This document shows positions 63,301 through 64,000 of a stretch of DNA of 64,000 bases, one piece after another. The stretch is from Prosapia bicincta (taxonomy: Eukaryota > Arthropoda > Insecta > Hemiptera > Cercopidae). Numbering within the stretch: position 1 is the first letter of the stretch; each line of letters starts with the position of its first letter. A program made the position numbers and the translations under genes. Location: NCBI GenBank assembly GCA_036971475.1, contig JBAIZL010000024.1, forward strand, positions 1,376,659 through 1,440,658, in the 5' to 3' direction. The notes below the pieces were generated by a model that saw only the letters and a program-made list of their open reading frames with translations, was not told the DNA's origin and ran no database searches.

Positions 63301-64000
63301 TGCCTACTTGAAACATGCAGTACGCTTCATGGCAACATCACCGTAGGCCGTGTTAAGCATGGCAAATGTTTCTGTTGCAGATTTCCCTAGTTTTACACAA
63401 AATTTCACAGCAATTTGTTACTTTTTCAGGCTGTCCATTTTTCAATCCGACAAACGAAAAAAACATTCTTTACTAAAACTGCGTGTAACTCATCAACAAA
63501 TGAAGATATCTGCGACTGAAATACCGCGTTTTAATCAGCTGATTTATACGAACCTAGCGACACCAAGCGGATTCTCCTGAAACTAACTTGAGCCGTGAAA
63601 TTCAAACAGTCCGTGTATTTTTTGAACAGACCTCGTATAACTTATTTTGATTAATAACAACATGGGTCCAATGCTGTTAATATGTTCTAGTGAAACCACC
63701 TGAAACTAACACTAATGGTTTCTTGAATGTTAACAACTTCAGCTAACAGCTTTATCATGAGTTATATATAATAACATTAACAAACACAACATCCAAGTAG
63801 GATAAATTCAACGGTACAACTAGATTATAGAAGATTAGATACTGTGATATTTACAACAGCATTAATCTATTACTGAGAATCATATTATTAATCTTAAATT
63901 AATAAATAATTTTTAGTATTTCTACTCTACATACTTGGTGCAAAGGATGTCTTGATGTATTTGTATTTGCATCAGGTGGTTTATTGATCAACATAGAGTG
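47622..64000 (-). CDS. PHYH: Phytanoyl-CoA dioxygenase, 3' part of gene (five exons, partial)
   Basis: Exons on the - strand are 63935-64000 (continuing off the window), 61698-61844, 56256-56390, 53692-53829 and 47622-47681, giving 181 C-terminal residues. PHYH is the peroxisomal Fe(II)/2-oxoglutarate dioxygenase that 2-hydroxylates phytanoyl-CoA for alpha-oxidation. Evidence: SMLINKPPD and [17 protein letters not shown], with the iron ligands His and Asp (HQD) split over an intron; [36 protein letters not shown] with the third iron ligand His; and GFRKAISCH, whose Arg binds 2-oxoglutarate at the family's His+11 spacing. The end is SMWKVKSLV...FTAV. The N-terminus and any targeting signal lie outside. 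Large introns are filled with transposons. Confidence 0.93.
48235..49643 (-). mobile_element. Internally deleted piggyBac element with TTAA target sites
   Basis: The element 48239-49639 begins CCCATTCGCTTACAAT and ends with its exact inverse, each end next to TTAA (48235-48238 and 49640-49643). A TTAA duplication with CCC-starting inverted repeats is the piggyBac signature. The - strand content is an acidic N-terminal frame ([16 protein letters not shown], 49297 down to 49148; and 48602-49033 with [20 protein letters not shown], then basic [12 protein letters not shown]) and, in another frame, a Cys-rich end [20 protein letters not shown]. The catalytic DDD core is missing, so it is non-autonomous. 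It lies in the last PHYH intron. Confidence 0.87.
48592..49297 (-). pseudogene. piggyBac transposase remnant: N-terminus joined to C-terminus
   Basis: The coding pieces of the element above run from [12 protein letters not shown] near 49297 through the Ser/Asp-rich segment to the Cys-rich tail at 48592. At least one stop near 49148 and a frame change before the C-terminal CxxC...PECF..Y pattern break it. The tail matches the other piggyBac relic (37645-37932) in the ECFKVYxT/PCFKVYHT motif, which supports the family call. Confidence 0.7.
51334..52039 (-). mobile_element. Penelope-like element A3: inverted terminal repeats around a GIY-YIG fragment, 11-bp duplication
   Basis: AATTGTAAATA at 51334-51344 and 52029-52039 flanks a 684-bp insert. 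Its ends are inverted copies (about 51345-51498 and 51841-51974) of the family A repeat (GAGTTGACA, GCCGTCCTCAACAAA, GTAAGTGCTACTATAGGCAA). Between them the - strand encodes [31 protein letters not shown] and further residues, the end of a GIY-YIG endonuclease domain, with an internal stop. PLEs are the retroelements that pair a reverse transcriptase with GIY-YIG. The insertion lies in the last PHYH intron. Confidence 0.8.
52210..53491 (+). mobile_element. Tc1/mariner-superfamily element with perfect 29-bp inverted repeats
   Basis: The element 52212-53489 starts CAGGGTGCGGCAGCATAACT and ends with its inverse. The match runs 29 bp perfectly, next to TA on each side (52210-52211 and 53490-53491). 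The 1,278-bp length is right for a simple IS630-Tc1-mariner element. The perfect ends argue for a fairly recent insertion even though the transposase is broken. It is located in the last PHYH intron. Confidence 0.93.
52345..53358 (+). pseudogene. Frameshifted transposase of the element at 52.2-53.5 kb
   Basis: Three frames are needed. The N-terminal part is [15 protein letters not shown]...VIATQLAFR (a DUF4817-type helix-turn-helix). The main frame 52582-53049 holds [32 protein letters not shown] (first catalytic Asp) and [11 protein letters not shown], and stops at 53049. [20 protein letters not shown] (second Asp) follows in another frame, and [17 protein letters not shown] (third Asp) lies beyond a small deletion near 53160. 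Intact relatives, as I recall them, have about 41 residues between the second and third Asp, but the spacing cannot be measured here because of the deletion. Confidence 0.87.
53692..53829 (-). CDS. PHYH: PHYH exon with the 2-oxoglutarate-binding Arg
   Basis: It encodes [20 protein letters not shown] through KKDYILDFI in 46 codons, with acceptor TTTTTAAG and donor GTAAGT, in phase 0 at both ends. Confidence 0.93.
54388..54437 (-). ncRNA. Predicted hammerhead ribozyme (left palindrome arm)
   Basis: This is the mirror image of the motif at 54457-54506, identical in sequence on the - strand, so transcription from either side of the insertion would produce one sense copy of the fold. Confidence 0.7.
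54457..54506 (+). ncRNA. Predicted hammerhead ribozyme (right palindrome arm)
   Basis: Stem I pairs TTA(T)CCCT (54457-54464) with AGGGTAA (54500-54506). The core CTGAGGA (54465-54471) fits CUGANGA. Stem II is GTTAC/GTAAC with a TTT loop (54474-54486). GAAA follows at 54488-54491. Stem III is a minimal AT/AT pairing with GTAC between (54491-54498). The cleavage-site trinucleotide is A-T-A, with cutting predicted after A54499. Every invariant core position is present; one unpaired T sits between the core and stem II. Very short stem III is typical of PLE-associated hammerheads. Confidence 0.75.
56256..56390 (-). CDS. PHYH: PHYH exon with the third iron ligand
   Basis: It encodes [18 protein letters not shown] through [15 protein letters not shown] in 45 codons, with acceptor TTTTCAG and donor GTAAAA. 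Compared with vertebrate PHYH, the start lacks about two residues around the WEGG motif. Confidence 0.93.
56532..56554. repeat. (GTAT)n microsatellite
   Basis: A short run of GTAT units directly before the palindrome at 56567. Confidence 0.8.
56567..56676. repeat. 110-bp palindrome of the PLE family B repeat
   Basis: Nearly perfect arms (GGACTAGGAGACTGACAGAC and the inverse, through CTCTGT/ACAGAG at the centre) meet at about 56621. The arm sequence recurs singly at 57467-57510 and 37260-37300. A (CTAT)n/(TA)n microsatellite follows to about 56720. Confidence 0.85.
57100..57430. repeat. (AT)n and (ATT)n microsatellite cluster
   Basis: Two long AT tracts (about 57104-57139 and 57340-57390) with ATT repeats between and after, and no coding content. 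Confidence 0.9.
57570..60126 (-). mobile_element. Tigger/pogo-type DNA transposon, 2,553 bp
   Basis: The element 57572-60124 has perfect 25-bp inverted repeats starting CAGTCGGCGCCGCTTATTGT, next to TA on each side (57570-57571 and 60125-60126). Length, TA target and a CENP-B-like transposase identify a Tigger/pogo element. The subterminal AATAACC/AATAAGCG motifs are repeated just inside the ends, possible transposase sites. It lies in a PHYH intron, nested in PLE family B sequence. Confidence 0.95.
58030..59548 (-). pseudogene. Tigger transposase (CENP-B-type HTH plus DDE_1), frameshifted
   Basis: N-terminal frame 59548-59129: [20 protein letters not shown], then [17 protein letters not shown] (a CENP-B N-terminal helix-turn-helix). 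Part of the second DNA-binding domain follows. Middle: [16 protein letters not shown] (first Asp) in 59068-58832. C-terminal frame 58806-58030: [10 protein letters not shown] (second Asp), then [20 protein letters not shown] (third Asp), about 31 residues apart as in pogo-like enzymes, and an acidic tail with HYEYEQFI. About three frameshifts separate the parts (near 59140, 59070 and 58820), yet each domain is well preserved. Confidence 0.92.
60455..60937 (-). pseudogene. Penelope-like element B: GIY-YIG endonuclease C-terminal fragment
   Basis: The 160-codon frame reads [15 protein letters not shown] (the linker after the reverse transcriptase), then [24 protein letters not shown], then [10 protein letters not shown] and [15 protein letters not shown]. 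The Cys-x2-Cys before YIG, the Arg after it and the DD/His-rich region match PLE endonucleases of the GIY-YIG family. The reverse transcriptase is missing. Upstream at 60938 the frame runs into the terminal repeat, which shows truncation. Confidence 0.88.
60938..61165 (-). repeat. Second copy of the PLE B 3' region/pseudo-LTR, in tandem
   Basis: It repeats the sequence of 60126-60370 in the same orientation with small differences (loss of one TTATATGTGATTTGTGTAAATA duplicate). PLEs often carry such direct pseudo-LTRs at both ends. Confidence 0.75.
61175..61380 (+). pseudogene. Inverted fragment of the PLE B endonuclease end
   Basis: The + strand reads [25 protein letters not shown], a stop, then [14 protein letters not shown]. 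This matches the C-terminus of the - strand copy at 60455-60600 and its continuation. An inverted, truncated copy next to a main copy is a common PLE integration outcome. Confidence 0.75.
61698..61844 (-). CDS. PHYH: PHYH exon starting with the iron-ligand Asp; GC donor
   Basis: It encodes [34 protein letters not shown] and KHDYPE in 49 codons after TTTATAG. The donor is GAG followed by GCAAGA, a GC-AG intron start. Continuing to the next GT would add ARLIIY, which does not fit the family. Confidence 0.88.
62113..62272. repeat. Palindrome with 67-bp arms and 26-bp loop
   Basis: Arms 62113-62179 and 62206-62272 are near-perfect inverted copies (CTTAACTAAGTGAATACGTA, AAGGGCTTACTTGCTG, GAAACAATCGTTCC). 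On the - strand the right arm contains CTGACGCGTTTTGAAAC, a PLE-terminus-like motif. A related single arm lies at 45383-45492. No clear target duplication was found. Confidence 0.8.
62397..63637 (-). mobile_element. 3'-truncated mariner element with broken transposase
   Basis: The 5' terminus on the - strand is near 63637 (ACGAGGTCTGTTCAAAAAAT). The transposase follows in two main frames. Frame 63162-62761 has [12 protein letters not shown], the [15 protein letters not shown] first Asp block, [15 protein letters not shown] and [14 protein letters not shown]. Frame 62735-62397 has [20 protein letters not shown] (third Asp), [16 protein letters not shown] and [13 protein letters not shown]. The second Asp block (HHDNAPAHS) lies between, where the frame shifts. 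The 3' inverted repeat is not found before 62397. It is inserted in a PHYH intron. Confidence 0.9.
63935..64000 (-). CDS. PHYH: PHYH exon, partial at window edge
   Basis: It encodes [22 protein letters not shown] before the donor GTATGT. The final His-Gln precedes the ligand Asp of the next exon, so the HxD iron motif is assembled by splicing. Confidence 0.92.

Overview
The window is AT-rich eukaryotic DNA from an arthropod, most likely an insect and possibly a hemipteran. That placement rests on animal-type split genes, the mix of transposon families and short CCTAA runs; it is an inference. Only two host genes can be supported, and they converge. An RWDD4-type gene lies on the + strand (four coding exons, 30492-36036). 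The 3' half of a phytanoyl-CoA dioxygenase (PHYH) gene lies on the - strand (five exons from 64000 down to 47622, continuing beyond the right edge). Almost all other recognisable sequence is mobile or tandemly repeated.

Left part (1-14570): a 19-bp minisatellite, simple repeats, a 13-copy satellite of about 138 bp (5187-6977), a short 67-bp tandem repeat, a hAT-type element with an 8-bp target duplication into which a 5'-truncated LINE inserted with its own 13-bp duplication (9153-10279), and a 1.2-kb foldback (12048-13235).

Middle (14571-26012): a complete, evidently young Ty3/Gypsy retrotransposon on the - strand. It has 2,023-bp LTRs that appear to differ at one base, an intact gag and an intact pol. 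They are linked by an A AAA AAC slippery heptamer placed exactly against the gag stop codon. About 4.5 kb of featureless AT-rich DNA separates it from RWDD4.

Right part (30492-64000): the introns and the intergenic space hold a LINE RNase H relic and a better copy at 41.8-42.7 kb, three broken Tc1/mariner-type elements, a Tigger/pogo element with 25-bp inverted repeats, an internally deleted piggyBac with TTAA ends plus a separate piggyBac C-terminal relic, and several families of Penelope-like element (PLE) debris.

The most interesting theme is a set of short palindromic insertions related to, or resembling, Penelope-like elements, each bounded by an 11-12-bp target duplication (33659-34274, 36612-36816, 51334-52039, 54334-54595). 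The one at 54346-54583 carries a complete hammerhead-ribozyme fold on both strands. Two further hammerhead-like motifs occur near 2.47 and 38.9 kb. No CRISPR array, rRNA or tRNA gene was found.
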